DNA from: Paulinella micropora
Lineage: Eukaryota > Cercozoa > Imbricatea > Euglyphida
Assembly (NCBI GenBank): GCA_009731375.1
Contig: BJOX01000371.1
Span: 202,183-266,182 of the forward strand
Reading direction: 5' to 3'
Length of the DNA: 64,000 nucleotides
Both the position numbers and the translations under genes were made by a program. Below the pieces are notes generated by a model. That model was not told the DNA's origin, made no database searches, and worked only from the letters and a program-made list of their open reading frames with translations. Positions 1-49,763 of this stretch are shown here, one piece after another; within the stretch, counting starts at the first letter, position 1, and the number at the start of each line of letters is the position of its first letter.

Positions 1-874
1 ATGTATGTATGTATGTATGTATGTATGTATGTATGTATGTATGTATGAATGAATGTGTGTATGTATGTGTGTATGTATGTGTGTATGTATGTATGTATGT
101 ATGTATGTATGTATGTATGTTTGTATGTATGTTTGTATGTATGTATGTATGTATGTATGTATGTATCTATGTATGTATTTATGTAGTTTGGATAACGTAT
201 CTTCTTATCCTATGCCTTACGATATTTGTATGTGGTATGTATGTATGTATGTATGTATGTACGTATGTACGTACTTATGTATGTATGTATGTATGTATGT
301 TAGTTTAGGTAATGTATCTTCTTATTCTACGCTTTACGATATTGTATGTATGTACTTATGTATGTATGTATGTATGTAGTTTGGATAACGTATCGTCTTA
401 TCCTACACCTTACGATATTTGTATGTATGTATGTATGTAGTTTTGATAACGTATCTTCTTATCCTACGCCTTACGATATTTGTATGTGTGTATGCATGTA
501 TGTATGTATGTATGTATGTATGTATGTATGTATGTAGTTTGGATAACGTATCTTCTTATCCTACGCCTTACGATATTTGTATGTTTGTATGTTTGTATGT
601 ATGTATGTATGTATGTAGTTTGGATAACGTATCTTCTTATCCTACGCCTTACGATATTTGTATGTATGTATGTATGTATGTATGTGTGTATGTATGTATG
701 TATGTATGTATGTATGTAGTGTGGATAACGTATCTTCTTATCCTACGCCTTACGATATTTGTATGTATGTATGTATGTGTGTATGTATGTATGTATGTAT
801 GTATGTATGTATGCAGTGTGGATAACGTATCTTCTTATCCTACGCCTTACGATATTTGTATGTTTGTATGTTTG

Positions 875-908
<34 letters not shown>

Positions 909-1284
909 TGTATGTAGTGTGGATAACGTATCTTCTTACCCTACGATATTTGTATGTTTGTATGTATGTATGTATGTATGTATGTATGTATGTATGTATG
1001 TAGTGTGGATAACGTATCTTCTTATCCTACGCCTTACGATATTTGTATGTTTGTATGTTTGTATGTATGTATGTATGTATGTATGTATGTATGTATGTTT
1101 GTATGTATGAACGGAGATTTGTATGTATGTATGTATGTATGTATGTAGTGTGGATAACGTATCTTCTTATCCTACGCCTTACGATGTTTGTATGTTTGTA
1201 TGTTTGTATGTATGTATGTATGTATGTATGTTTGTATGTATGTACGGGGATTTGTTTGTATGTATGTATGTATGTATGTATGTA

Positions 1285-1392
1285 NNNNNNNNNNNNNNNN
1301 NNNNNNNNNNNNNNNNNNNNNNNNNNNNNNNNNNNNNNNNNNNNNNNNNNNNNNNNNNNNNNNNNNNNNNNNNNNNNNNNNNNNNNNNNNNN
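1285..1392. other. Assembly gap (N) inside the satellite
   Basis: 108 undetermined bases. The flanks are the same satellite, so the true array length is uncertain. Confidence 0.99.
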
Positions 1393-2600
1393 TATGTATG
1401 TATGTATGTATGTAGTGTGGATAACGTATCTTCTTATCCTACGCTTTACGATAATTGTATGTTTGTATGTTTGTATGTATGTATGTATGTATGTATGTAT
1501 GTATGTATGTATGTTTGTATGTATGTACGGAGATTTGTATGTATGTATGTATGTATGTATGTTTGTATGTATTATGTAGTGTGGATAACGTATCTTCTTA
1601 TCCTACGCCTTACGATATTTGTATGTTTGTATGTTTGTATGTATGTATGTATGTATGTATGTATGTATGTAGTGTGGATAACGTATCTTCTTATCCTACG
1701 CCTTACGATGTTTGTATGTTTGTATGTTTGTATGTATGTATGTATGTATGTAGTGTGGATAACGTATCTTCTTATCCTATGCCTTACGATATTTGTATGT
1801 TTGTATGTATGTATGTATGTATGTAGTGTGGATAACGTATCTTCTTATCCTACGCCTTACGATATTTGTATGTTTGTATGTTTGTATGTATGTATGTATG
1901 TATATAGTGTGGATAACGTATCTTCTTATCCTACGCCTTACGATATTTGTATGTTTGTATCTATGTATGTATGTATGTATGTATGTATGTAGTGTGGATA
2001 ACGTATCTTCTTATCCTACGCCTTACGATATTTGTATGTATGTATGTATGTAGTGTGGATAACGTATCTTCTTATCCTACGCCTTACACGATATTTGTAT
2101 GTATGTATGTATGTATGTATGTGTGTATTTATGTATGTATGTATGTATGTAGTGTGGATAACGTATCTTCTTATCCTACGCCTTACGTTATTTGCATGTT
2201 TGTATGTATGTATGTATGTATGTATGTAGTGTGGAAATTGTATCTTCTTATCCTACGCCATACGATATTTGTATGTTTGTATGTATGTATGTATGTATGT
2301 ATGTAGTGTGGATAACGTATCTTCTTATCCTACGCCATACGATATTTGTATGTATGTATGTATGTTTGTATGTATCTACCGAGATTTGTATGTATGTATG
2401 TATGTATGTATGTATGTATGTATGTATGTATGTAGTGTGGATAACGTATCTTCTTATCCTACGCCATACGATATTTGTATGTATGTATGTATGTATGTAT
2501 GTATGTATGTTTGTATGTATGTACGGAGATTTGTATGTATGTATGTATGTATGTATGTAGTGTGGATAACGTATCTTCTTATCCTACGCCATACGATATT

Positions 2601-2632
<32 letters not shown>

Positions 2633-5191
2633 TGTATGTTTGTATGTATGTACGGAGATTTGTATGTACGTATGTATGTATGTATGTATTGTGGATAGCG
2701 TATCTTCTTATCCTACGCCATACGATATTTGTATGTATGTAAGTATGTATGTATGTATGTATGTTCGTATGTATGTTTGTATGTATGTACGGAGATTTGT
2801 ATGTATGTATGTATGTATGTATGCATGTATGTATGTATGTAGTGTGGATAACGTATCTTCTTATCCTACGCCTTACGATATTTGTATGTATGTATGTATG
2901 TATGTATGTATGTAGTGTGGATAACGTATCTTCTTAACCTACGCCATACGATATTTGTATGTATGTATGTATGTATGTATGTTATATGTGTAGTGTGGAT
3001 AACGTATCTTCTTATCCTACGCCTTACGATATTTGTATGTTTGTATGTTTGTATGTATGTATTTATGTATGTATGTTTGTATGTATGTATGTATGTATTT
3101 ATGTATGTATGTTTGTATGTATGTATGTATGTATGTATGTAGTGTGGATAACGTATCTTCTTATCCTACGCCTTATGATGTTTGTCTGTTTGTATGTATG
3201 TATGTATGTATGTTTGTTTGTTTGTATGTATGTATGTATGTAGTGTGGATAACGTATCTTCTTATCCTACGCCTTACGATATTTGTATGTTTGTATGTTT
3301 GTATGTATGTATGTATGTATGTTTGTATGTATGTACGGAGATTTGTATGTATGTATGTATGTTTGTATGTATTTTTGTATGTATGTATGTATGTATGTAT
3401 GTATGTAGTGTGGATAACGTATCTTCTTATCCTACGCCTTACGATATTTGTATGTATGTATGTATGTATGTATGTATGTATGTAGTGTGGATAACGTATC
3501 TTCTTATCCTACGCCTTACGATATTTGTATGTATGTATGTTTGTATGTATGTATGTATGTATGTATGTGTGTGTTTGTATGTATGTACGGAGATTTGTAT
3601 GTATGTATGTACGTATGTATGTATGTATGTATGTATGTATGTTTGTAGTGTGGATAACGTATCTTCTTATCCTACGCCTTACGATATTTGTATGTATGTA
3701 TGTATGTATGTATATATGTATTTATGTATGTATGTATGTATGTAGTGTGGATAACGTATCTTCTTATCCTACGCCTCACGATATTTGTATGTATGTATGT
3801 ATGTATGTAGTGTGGATAACGTATCTTCTTATCCTACGCCTTATGATATTTGTATGTATGTATGTATGTATGTATGTATGTATGTATGTATGTATGTATG
3901 TAGTGTGGATAACGTATCTTCTTATCCTACGCCTTACGATATTTGTATGTTTGTATGTTTGTATGTATGTATGTATGTATGTATGTATGTAGTGTGGATA
4001 ACGTATCTTCTCATCCTACGCCTTACGATATTTGTATGTTTGTATGTATGCATGTAGTGTGGATAACGTATCTTCTTATCCCACGCCTTACGATATTTGT
4101 ATGTATGTATGTATGTATGTATGTAGTGTGGATAACGTATCTTCTTATCCTACGCCTTACGATATTTGTATGTATGAATGTATGTATGTATGTAGTGTGG
4201 ATAACGTATCTTCTTATCCTACGCCGTACGATATTTGTATGTATGTATGTATTTATATATGTATGTACGTAGTGTGGATAACGTATCTTCTTATCCTACG
4301 CCATACGATATTTGTATGTTTGTATGTTTGTATGTATGTTTGTATGTATGTTTGTATGTATGTATGTATGTATGTATGTAGTGTGGATAACGTATCTTCT
4401 TATCCTACGCCTTACGATATTTGTATGTTTGTATGTATGTATGTATGTATGTTTGTATGTATGTACGGAGATTTGTATGTATGTATGTATGTATGTATGT
4501 ATGTATGTATGTATGTATGTATGTATGTATGTATGTATGTAGTGGGGATAACGTATCTTCTTATCCTACGCCTTACGATATTTGTATGTTTGTATGTTTG
4601 TATGTATGTATGTATGTATGTATGTATGTAGTGTGGATAACGTATCTTCTTATCCTACGCCTTACGATATTTGTATGTTTCTATGTATGTATGTATGTAT
4701 GTATGTAGTGTGGATAACGTATCTTCTTATCCTACGCCTTACGATATTTGTATGTTTGTATGTTTGTATATATGTATGTATGTATGTATGTTTGTATGTA
4801 TGTACGGAGATTTGTATGTATGTATGTATGTATGTATTTTTGTATGTATGTATGTATGTATGTATGTATGTATGTAGTGTGGATAACGTATCTTCTTATC
4901 CTACGCATTACGATATTTGTATGTTTGTATGTTTGTATGTATGTATGTATGTATGTATGTATGTATGTAGTGTGGATAACGTATCTTCTTATCCTACGCC
5001 TTACGATATATGTATGTTTGTATGTTTGTATGTATGTATGTATGTATGTATGTATGTATGTATGTATGTATGTATGTGTGTGTGTGTTTGTATGTATGTA
5101 TGTATGTATGTATGTATGTATGTATGTAGTGTGGATAACGTATCTTCTTATCCTACGCCTTACGATATTTGTATGTATGTATGTATGTATG

Positions 5192-5225
<34 letters not shown>

Positions 5226-7799
5226 GTGTGGATAACGTATCTTCTTATCCTACGCCTTACGATATTTGTATGTATGTATGTATGTATGTAGTGTGGATAA
5301 CGTATCTTCTTAACCTACGCCATACGATATTTGTATGTATGTATGTATGTATGTATGTACTGTGGATAACGTATCTTCTTATCCTACGCCATACGATATT
5401 TTTATGTTTGTATGCATGTATGTATGTATGTATGTATGTATGTAGTGTGGATAACGTATCTTCTTATCCTACGCCTTACGATATTTGTATGTTTGTATGT
5501 TTGTATGTATGTATGTATGTTTGTATGCATGTACGGAGATTTGTATGTATGTATGTATGTATGTATGTATTTTTGTATGTATGTATGTATGTATGTAGTG
5601 TGGATAACGTATCTTGTTATCCTACGCCTTACGATATTTGTATGTTTCTATGTATGTATGTATGTATGTATGTAGTGTGGATAACGTATCTTCTTATCCT
5701 ACGCCTTACGATGTTTGTATGTTTGTATGTATGTATGTATGTATGTATGTATGTTTGTATGTATGTACGGAGATTTGTATGTATGTATGTATGTATGTAT
5801 GTATTTTTGTATGTATGTATGTATGTATGTAGTGTGGATAACGTATCTTCTTATCCTACGCATTACGATATTTGTATGTTTGTATGTTTGTATGTATGTA
5901 TGTATGTATGTATGTATGTATGTATGTATGTATGTATGTAGTGTGGATAACGTATCTTCTTATCCTACGCCTTACGATATTTGTATGTTTGTATGTTTGT
6001 ATGTATGTATGTATGTATGTATGTATGTATGTATGTGTGTGTGTGTTTGTATGTATGTACGGAGATTTGTATGTATGTATGTATGTAGTGTGGATAACGT
6101 ATCCTACGCCTTACGATATTTGTATGTATGTATGTATGTATGTATATATGTATGTATGTATGTATGTAGTGTGGATAACGTATCTTCTTATCCTACGCCT
6201 TACGATATTTGTATGTATGTATGTATGTATGTAGTGTGGATAACGTATCTTCTTAACCTACGCCATACGATATTTGTATGTATGTATGTATGTAGTGTGG
6301 ATAATGTATCTTCTTATCCTACGCCATACGATATTTTTATGTTTGTATGCATGTATGTATGTATGTATGTATGTATGTATGTATATAGTGTGGATAACGT
6401 ATCTTCTTATCCTACGCCTTACGATATTTGTATGTTTGTATGTTTGTATGTATGTATGTATGTATGTATGTTTGTATGCATGTACGGAGATTTGTATGTA
6501 TGTATGTATGTATGTATGTATTTTTGTACGTATGTATGTATGTATGTAGTGTGGATAACGTATCTTGTTATCCTACGCCTTACGATATTTGTATGTTTGT
6601 ATGTTTGTATGTATGTATGTATGTATGTATGTATGTATGTATGTAGTGTGGATAACGTATCTTCTTATCCTACGCCTTACGATATTTGTATGTTTGTATG
6701 TTTGTATGTATGTATGTATGTGTGTGTTTGTATGTATGTACGGAGATTTGTATGTATGTATGTATGTATGTAGTGTGGATAACGTATCTTCTTATCCTAC
6801 GCCATACGATATTTATATGTATGTATGTATGTATGTATGTAGTGTGGATAACGTATCTTCTTATCCTACGCCTTACGATATTTGTATGTATGTATGTATG
6901 TATGTATGTAGTGTGGATAACGTATCTTCTTAACCTACGCCTTACGATATTTGTATGTTTGTATGTTTGTATGTATGTATGTATGTGTGTGTTTGTATGT
7001 ATGTACGGAGATTTGTATGTATGTATGTATGTATGTAGTGTGGATAACGTATCTTCTTATCCTACGCCATACGATATTTTTATGTTTGTATATATGTTTG
7101 TATGTATGTATGTACGTATGTATGTATGTAGTGTGGATAACGTATCTTCTTATATCCTACGCCTTACGATATTTGTATGTTTGTATGTTTGTATGTATGT
7201 ATGTATGTATGTTTGTATGTATTTATGTACGTATGTATGTATGTATATTATGTATGTATGTATGTATGTTATGTATGTATGTATGTAGTGTGGATAACGT
7301 ATCTTCTTATCCTACGCCGCACGATATTTGTATGTATGTATGTATGTATGCATTTATGTATGTATGTATGTATGTATGTATGTATGTATGTATGTAGTGT
7401 GGATAACGTATCTTCTTATCCTACGCCTTACGATATTTGTATGTATGTATGTATGTATGTATGTATGTAGTGTGGATAACGTATCTTCTTATCCTACGCC
7501 TTCCGATATTTGTATGTATGTATGTATTTATGTATGTATGTATGTATGTAGTGTGGATAACGTATCTTCTTAACCTACGCCTTACGATATTTGTATGTAT
7601 GTATGTATGTATGTATGTATGTATGTATGTATGTATGTATGTATGTATGTAGTGTGGATAACGTATCTTCTTATCCTACGCCTTACGATATTTGTATGTT
7701 TGTATGCATGTATGTATGTATGTATGTATGTATGTATGTATGTATGTAGTGTGGATAACGTATCTTCTTATCCTACGCCTTATGATATTTGTATGTTTG

Positions 7800-7833
<34 letters not shown>

Positions 7834-9938
7834 TGTATGTATGTAGTGTGGATAACGTATCTTCTTATCCTACGCCTTACGATATTTGTATGTTTGTATG
7901 TTATTATGTATGTATGTATGTATGTAGTGTGGATAACGTATCTTCTTATCCTACGCCTTACGATATTTGTATGTTTGTATGTTTGTATGTATGTATGTAT
8001 GTATGTATGTATGTATGTGTGTGTTTGTATGTATGTACGGAGATTTGTATGTATGTATGTATGTATGTATGTATGTATGTATGTATGTATGTATGTATGT
8101 ATGTATGTAGTGTGGATAACTATGTTCTTATCCTACGCCTTACGATATTTGTATGTATGTATGTATGTATGTATGTATGTATGTATGTATGTAGTGTGGA
8201 TAACGTATCTTCTTATCCTACGCCATACGATATTTGTTTGTTTGTATGTTGTATGTATGTATGTATGTATTTATGTATGTATGTATGTAGTGTGGATAAC
8301 GTATCTTCTTATCCTACGCCATACGATATTTGTATGTTTGTATGTTTGTATGTTTGTATGTATGTATGTACGTATGTTTGTATGTATGTATGTATGTATG
8401 TATGTAGTGTTATCTTCTTATCCTACGCCTTACGATATTTGTATGTTTGTATGTTTGTATGTATGTATGTATGTATGTAGTGTGGATAACGTATCTTCTT
8501 ATCCTACGCCTTGCGATATTTGTATGTTTGTATGTTTGTATGTATGTATGTATGTATGTTTGTATGTATGTACGGAGATTTGTATGTATGTATGTATGTA
8601 TGTATGTATGTATGTATGTATGTATGTAGTGTGGATAACGTATCTTCTTATCCTACGCCTTACGATATTTGTATGTATGTATGTATGTATGTATGTAGTG
8701 TGGATAACGTATCTTCTTAACCTACGCCATACGATATTTGTATGTATGTATGTATGTATGTAGTGTGGATGACGTATCTTCTTATCCTACGCCTTACGAT
8801 ATTTGTATGTTTGTATGTATGTTTGTATGTATGTATGTATATATGTATGTATGTATGTATGTAGTGTGGACAACGTATCTTCTTATCCTACGCCATACGA
8901 TGTTTGTATGTTTGTATGTATGTTTGTATGTATGTTTGTATGTATGTATGTATGTATGTATGTATGTATGTAGTGTGGATAACGTATCTTCTTATCCTAC
9001 GCCTTAGGATATTTGTATGTATGTATGAATGTATGTATGTAGTGTGGATAACGTATCTTCTTATCCTACGCCTTACGATATTTGTATGTATGTATGTATG
9101 TATGTATGTTTGTATGTATGTATGTATGTAGTGTGGATAACGTATCTTCTTATCCTACGCCTTACGATATTTGTATGTATGTATGTATGTATGTATGTAT
9201 GTATGTATGTATGTATGTAGTGTGGATAACATATCTTCTTAATCTACGCCTTACGATATTTGTATGTATGTATGTATGTATGTATGTATGTATGTAGTGT
9301 GGATAACGTATCTTCTTATCCTAAGCCTTACGATATTTGTATGTTTGTATGTATGTATGTATGTATGCATGTATGTATGTATGTATGTAGTGTGGATAAC
9401 GTATCTTCTTATCCTACGCCTTACGATATTTGTATGTTTGTATGTATGTATGTATGTATGTATGTATGTAGTGTGGATAACATATCTTCTTATCCTACGC
9501 CTTACGATATTTGTATGTTTGTATGTTTGTATGTATGTATGTATGTATGTATGTATGTATGTAGTGTGGATAACGTATCTTCTTATCCTACGCCTTACGA
9601 ATTTGTATGTATGTATGGATGGATGGATGTATGTATGTATGTAGTGTGGATAACGTATCTTCTTATCCTACGCCTTACGATATTTGTATGTTTGTATGTT
9701 TGTATGTATGTATGTATGTATGTATGTATGTATGTATGTATGTAGTGTGCATAACGTATCTTCTTATCCTACGCTTACGATATTTGTATGTTTGTATGTA
9801 TGTATGTATGTATGTATGTATGTATGTATGTAGTGTGGATAACGTATCTTCTTATCCTACGCCTTACGATATTTGTATGTATGTATGTATGTATGTAGTA
9901 AGGATAACGTATCTTCTTATCCTACGCCATACGATATT

Positions 9939-9970
<32 letters not shown>

Positions 9971-10518
9971 TGTAGTGTGGATAACGTATCTTCTTATCCT
10001 ACGCCATACGATATTTGTATGTTTGTATGTATGTATGTATGTATGTATTTATGTATGTATGTATGTATGTATGTAGTGTGGATAACGTATCTTCTTATCC
10101 TACGCCTTACGATATTTGTATGTATGTATGTATGTATCTATGTATGTATGTATGTATCTATGTATGTATGTATGCATGTATGTAGTGTGGATAACGTATC
10201 TTCTTATCCTACGCCATACGATATTGGTATGTATGTATGTATGTATGTATGTATGTAGTGTGGATAACGTATCTTCTTATCTTACGACTTACGATATTTG
10301 TATGTTTGTATGTTTGTATGTATGTTTGTATGTATGTATGTGTGTATGTATGTAGTGTGGATAACGTATCTTCTTATCCTACGCATTACGATATTTGTAT
10401 GTATGTATGTATGTATGTATGTTTGTATGTATGTATGTATGTATTTATGTATGTATGTGTGTATGTATGTAGTGTGGATAACGTATCTTCTTATCCTACG
10501 CCTTACGATATTTGTATG

Positions 10519-10552
<34 letters not shown>

Positions 10553-11169
10553 TATTTGTATGTATGTATGTATGTATGTATGTATGTAGTGTGGATAACG
10601 TATCTTCTTATCCTACGCCTTACGATATTTGTATGTATGTATGTATGTATGTATGTATGTAGTGTGGATAACGTATCTTCTTATCCTACGCCTTACGATA
10701 TTTGTATGTCTGTATGTATGTATGTATGTAGTGTGGATAACGTATCTTCTTATCCTACACCATACGATGTTTGTATGTATGTATGTATGTATGTATGCAT
10801 GTTTGTATGTATGTATGTATGTATATAGTGTGGATAACGTATCTTCTTATCCTACGCCATACGATGTTTGTATGTATGTATGTATGTATGTATGTATGTA
10901 TGTAGTGTGGATAACGTATCTTCTTATCCTACGCCTTACGATATTTGTATGTTTGTATGTATGTATGTATGTATGTATGTAGTGTGGATAACGTATCTCC
11001 TTATCCTACGCCTTACGATATTTGTATGTTTGTATGTATGTATGTCTGTATGTATGCATGTATGTATGTATGTAGTGTGGATAACGTATCTTCTTATCCT
11101 ACGCCTTACGATATTTGTATGTTTGTATGTATGTATGTATGTATTTATGTATGTATGTATGTATGTAGT

Positions 11170-11800
11170 GTGGATAACGTATCTTCTTATCCTACGCCTT
11201 ACGATATTTGTATGTTTGTATGTATGTATGTATGTATGTATGTATGTATGTATGTATGTAGTGTGGATAACGTATCTTCTTATCCTACGCCTTACGATAT
11301 TTGTATGTTTGTATGTATGTATGTATGTATGTATGTATGTATGTAGTGTGGATAACGTATCTTCTTATCCTACGCCTTACGATATTTGTATGTTTGTATG
11401 TATGTATGTATGTATGTATGTATGTATGTAGTGTGGATAACGTATCTTCTTATCCTACGCCTTACGATATTTGTATGTTTGTATGTATGTATGTATGTAT
11501 GTATGTATGTATGTAGTGTGGATAACGTATCTTCTTATCCTACGCCTTACGATATTTGTATGTTTGTATGTATGTATGTATGTATGTATGTATGTATGTA
11601 GTGTGGATAACGTATCTTCTTATCCTACGCCTTACGATATTTGTATGTTTGTATGTATGTATGTATGTATGTATGTATGTATGTAGTGTGGATAACGTAT
11701 CTTCTTATCCTACGCCTTACGATATTTGTATGTTTGTATGTATGTATGTATGTATGTATGTATGTATGTAGTGTGGATAACGTATCTTCTTATCCTACTC
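11170..11800 (+). repeat. Homogenised 85-bp block within the satellite
   Basis: Consecutive units repeat with an exact 85-bp period and almost no differences. Elsewhere in the array the spacing varies from about 60 to 150 bp. This is the signature of recent local amplification by unequal crossing-over or slippage. Confidence 0.85.
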
Positions 11801-14800
11801 CTTACGATATTTGTATGTTTGTATGTATGTATGTATGTATGTAGTGTGGATAACGTATCTTCTTATCCTACGCCATACGATATTTGTATGTATGTATGTA
11901 TGTTTGTATGTATCTATGCATGTATGTATGTATGTATGTAGTGTGGATAACGTATCTTCTTATCCTACGCCATACGATATTTGTATGTATGTATGTATGT
12001 ATGTATGTATGTATGTATGTATGTAGTGTGGATAACGTATCTTCTTATCCTACGCCTTACGATGTTTGTATGTATGTATGTATGTATGTATGTATGTGTG
12101 TATGTATGTAGTGTGGATAACGTATCTTCTTATCCTACGCCATACGATATTTGTATGTTTGTATGTATGTATGTATGTATGTTTGTATGTATGTATGTAG
12201 TGGATAACGTATCTTCTTATCCTACGCCTTACGATATTTGTATGTATGTATGTATGTATGTAGTGTGGATAACGTATCTTCTTATCCTACGCCTTACGAT
12301 ATTTTTATGTCTGTATGTATGTATGTATGTATGTTTGTATGTATTTATCTATGTATGTATGTATGTATGTAGTGTGGATAACGTATCTTCTTATCCTACG
12401 CCTTACGATATTTGTATGTATGTATGTATGTTTGTATGTATGTATGTATGTATGTATGTATGTATGTGTGTATGTATGTAGTGTGGATAACGTATCTTGT
12501 TATCCTACGCCTTACGATATTTGTATGTATGTATGTTTGTATGTATGTAGTGTGGATAACGTATCTTCTTATCCTACGCCTTACGATATTTGTATGTCTG
12601 TATGTATGTATGTATGTTTGTATGTATTTATCTATGTGTGTATGTATGTATGTATGTATGTAGTGTGGATAACGTATCTTCTTATCCTACGCCTTACGAT
12701 ATTTGTATGTATGTATGTATGTATGTATGTTTGTATGTATTTATCTATGTATGTATGTATGTATGTATGTAGTGTGGATAACGTATCTTCTTATCCTACG
12801 CCTTACGATATTTGTATGTATGTATGTATGTATGTATGTATGTATGTTTGTATGTATGTATGTATGTATGTATGTAGTGTGGATAACGTATCTTCTTATC
12901 CTACGCCTTACGATATTTGTATGTATGTATGTATGTATGTATGTATGTATGTAGTGTGGATAACGTATCTTCTTATCCTACGCCTTACGATATTTGTATG
13001 TCTGTATGTCTGTATGTATGTATGTATGTATGTATGTATGTAGTGTGGATAACGTATCTTCTTATCCTACGCCATACGATGTTTGTATGTATGTATGTAT
13101 GTTTGTATGTATGCATGTTTGTATGTATGTATGTATGTATGTATGTATGTATGTATGTAGTGTGGATAACGTATCTTCTTATCCTACGCCTTACGATATT
13201 TGTATGTATGTATGTAGTGTGGATAACGTATCTTCTTATCCTACGCCTTACGATATTTGTATGTTTGTATGTATGTATGTATGTATGTAGTGTGGATACC
13301 GTATCTTCTTATCCTACGCCTTACGATATTTGTATGTTTGTATGTATGTATGTAGTGTGGATAACGTATCTTCTTATCCTACCCCTTGCGATATTTGTAT
13401 GTATGTATGTATGTTTGTATGTATCTATGTATGTATGTATGTATGTATGTAGTTTGGATAACGTATCTTCTTATCCTACGCCATACGATATTTGTATGTA
13501 TGTATGTATGTATGTATGTAGTGTGGATAACGTATCTTCTTATCCTACGCCTTACGATATTTGTATGTTTGTATGTATGTATGTATGTATGTGTGTGTGT
13601 ATGTATGTAGTGTGGATAACGTATCTTCTTATCCTACGCCTTACGATATTTGTATGTATGTATGTATGTATGTATGTTTGTATGTTTGTTTGTATGTATG
13701 TTTGTATGTATGTATGTATGTATGTAGTGTGGATAACGTATCTTCTTATCCTACGCCATACGATATTTGTATGTTTGTATGTATGTATGTATGTAGTGTG
13801 GTTAACGTATCTTCTTATTCTACGCCTTACGATATTTGTATGTTTGTATGTATGTATGTATGTGTGTATGTATGTAGTGTGGATAACGTATCTTCTTATC
13901 CTACGCCTTACGATATTTGTATGTATGTATGTATGTATGTATGTTTGTATGTTTGTATGTATGTAGTGTGGATAACGTATCTTCTTATCCTACGCCATAC
14001 GATATTTGTATGTTTGTATGTTTGTATGTATGTATGTATGTATGTTTGTATGTATGTATGTATGTATGTAGTGTGGATAACGTATCTTCTTATCCTACGC
14101 CTTACGATATTTGTATGTATGTATGTATGTATGTAGTGTGGATAACGTATCTTCTTATGCTACGCCTTACGATATTTGTATGTCTGTATGTATGTATGTA
14201 TGTATGTTTGTATGTATTTATCTATGTATGTATGTATGTATGTATGTATGTAGTGTGGATAACGTATCTTCTTATCCTACGCCTTACGATATTTGTATGT
14301 ATGTATGTATGTATGTATGTTTGTATGTATGTATGTATGTATGTGTGTATGTATGTTGTGTGGATAACCTTCTTATCCTACGCCTTACGATATTTGTATG
14401 TATGTATGTATGTTTGTATGTATGTATGTATGTAGTGTGGATAACGTATCTTCTTATCCTACGCCTTACGATATTTGTATGTCTGTATGTATGTATGCAT
14501 GTTTGTATTTATTTATCTATGTATGTATGTATGTATGTATGTATGTATGTAGTGTGGATAACGTATCTTCTTATCCTACGCCTTACGATATTTGTATGTC
14601 TGTATGTATGTATGTATGTTTGTATGTATTTATCTATGTATGTATGTATGTATGTATGTAGTGTGGATAACATATCTTCTTATCCTACGCCTTACGATAT
14701 TTGTATGTCTGTATGTATGTATGTATGTTTGTATGTATTTATCTATGTATGTATGGTTGTATGTATGTATGTAGTGTGGATAACGTATCTTCTTATCCTA

Positions 14801-16501
14801 CGCCTTACGATATTTGTATGTCTGTATTTATGTATGTTTGTATGTTTGTATGTATGTATGTATGTATGTAGTGTGGATAACGTATCTTCTTATCCTACGC
14901 CTTACGATATTTGTATGTATGTATGTATGTATTTATGTATGTTTGTATGTATGTATGTATGTATGTATGTATGTATGTAGTGTGGATAACGTATCTTCTT
15001 ATCCTACGCCTTACGATATTTGTATGTTTGTTTGTATGTATGTATGTATGTATGTATGTATGTAGTGTGGATAACGTATCTTCTTATCCTACGCCTTACG
15101 ATATTTGTATGTATGTATGTATGTATTTATGTATGTTTGTATGTATGTATGTATGTATGTATGTATGTATGTATGTATTTAGTGTGGATAACGTATCTTC
15201 TTATCCTACGCCTTACGATATTTGTATGTATGTATGTATGTAGTGTGGATAACGTATCTTCTTATCCTACGCCTTACGATATTTGTATGTCTGTATGTCT
15301 GTATGTATGTATGTATGTATGTATGTAGTGTGGATAACGTATCTTCTTATCCTACGCCATACGATGTTTGTATGTATGTATGTATGTATGTATGTATGTA
15401 TGTATGTATGTATGCATGTTTGTATGTATGTATGTATGTATATAGTGTGGATAACGTATCTTCTTATCCTACGCCATACGATGTTTGTATGTATGTATGT
15501 ATGTATGTATGTATGTATGTAGTGTGGATAACGTATCTTCTTATCCTACGCCTTACGATATTTGTATGTTTGTATGTATGTATGTATGTATGTATGTATG
15601 TATGTATGTATGTATGTAGTGTGGATAACGTATCTTCTTATCCTACGCCATACGATATTTGTATGTATGTATGTATGTTTGTATGTATCTATGTATGTAA
15701 GTATGTAGTGTGGATAACGTATCTTCTTATCCTACGCCATACGATGTTTGTATGTATGTATGTATGTATGTAGTGTGGATAACGTATCTTCTTATCCTAC
15801 ACCTTACGATATTTGTATGTTTGTATGTATGTATGTATGTGTGTATGTATGTAGTGTGGATAACGTATCTTCTTATCCTACGCCTTACGATATTTGTATG
15901 TATGTATGTATGTTTGTATGTATGTATGTATGTATGTGTGTATGTATGTAGTGTGGATAACGTATCTTCTTATCCTACGCCTTACGATATTTGTATGTAT
16001 GTATGTATGTATGTTTGTATGTATGTATGTATGTATGTATGTATGTATGTAGTGTGGATAACGTATCTTCTTATCCTACGCCTTACGATATTTGTATTTC
16101 TGTATGTATGTATGTATGTTTGTATGTACTTATCTATGTATGTATGTATGTATGTAGTGTGGATAACGTATCTTCTTATCCTACGCCTTACGATATTTGT
16201 ATGTCTGTATGTATGTATGTTTGTATGTATTTATCTATGTATGTATGTATGTATGTATGTATGTATGTATGTATGTATGTATGTAGTGTGGATAACGTAT
16301 CTTCTTATCCTACGCCTTACGATATTTGTATGTATGTATGTATGTATGTTTGTATGTATGTATGTATGTATGTATGTATGTATGTAGTGTGGATAACGTA
16401 TCTTCTTATCCTACGCCTTACGATATTTTGTATGTCTGTATGTATGTATGTATGTTTGTATGTATTTATCTATGTATGTATGTATGTATGTATGTATGTA
16501 G

Positions 16502-49663
<33,162 letters not shown>

Positions 49664-49666
49664 ACA

Positions 49667-49716
<50 letters not shown>

Positions 49717-49730
49717 TCTCTCTCTCTCTC

Positions 49731-49763
<33 letters not shown>

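Larger units (their letters stand above)
1..16501 (+). repeat. 16.5-kb satellite: exon-derived core alternating with (TATG)n
   Basis: A core of about 41 bp, beginning TGTGGATAACGTATC and ending CCTTACGATATTT, alternates with (TATG)n tracts of variable length. Mean spacing is about 85 bp, giving roughly 180-200 cores by my estimate. Each core is preceded by tatgtAG and followed by GTatgt. Common variants read CCATACGAT, and many units carry a second short motif, TGTACGGAGATTTG. The core matches the first 37 or so bases of the exon at 16502-16547, so the array looks like an amplified exon edge. Long open frames reading MYVC or [12 protein letters not shown] arise only because the tetramer has no stop codon. 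Confidence 0.9.

Noticed and set aside
1-16500. Dozens of long frames reading [24 protein letters not shown] or [16 protein letters not shown]
   Set aside because: They follow from the (TATG)n tetramer and its core in three frames; none shows start context or codon structure. Only the last core joins in phase to a neighbouring exon.
1-16500. CRISPR-like layout (conserved repeat with variable spacers)
   Set aside because: The 'spacers' are all (TATG)n of varying length, there are no cas genes, and the DNA is eukaryotic.
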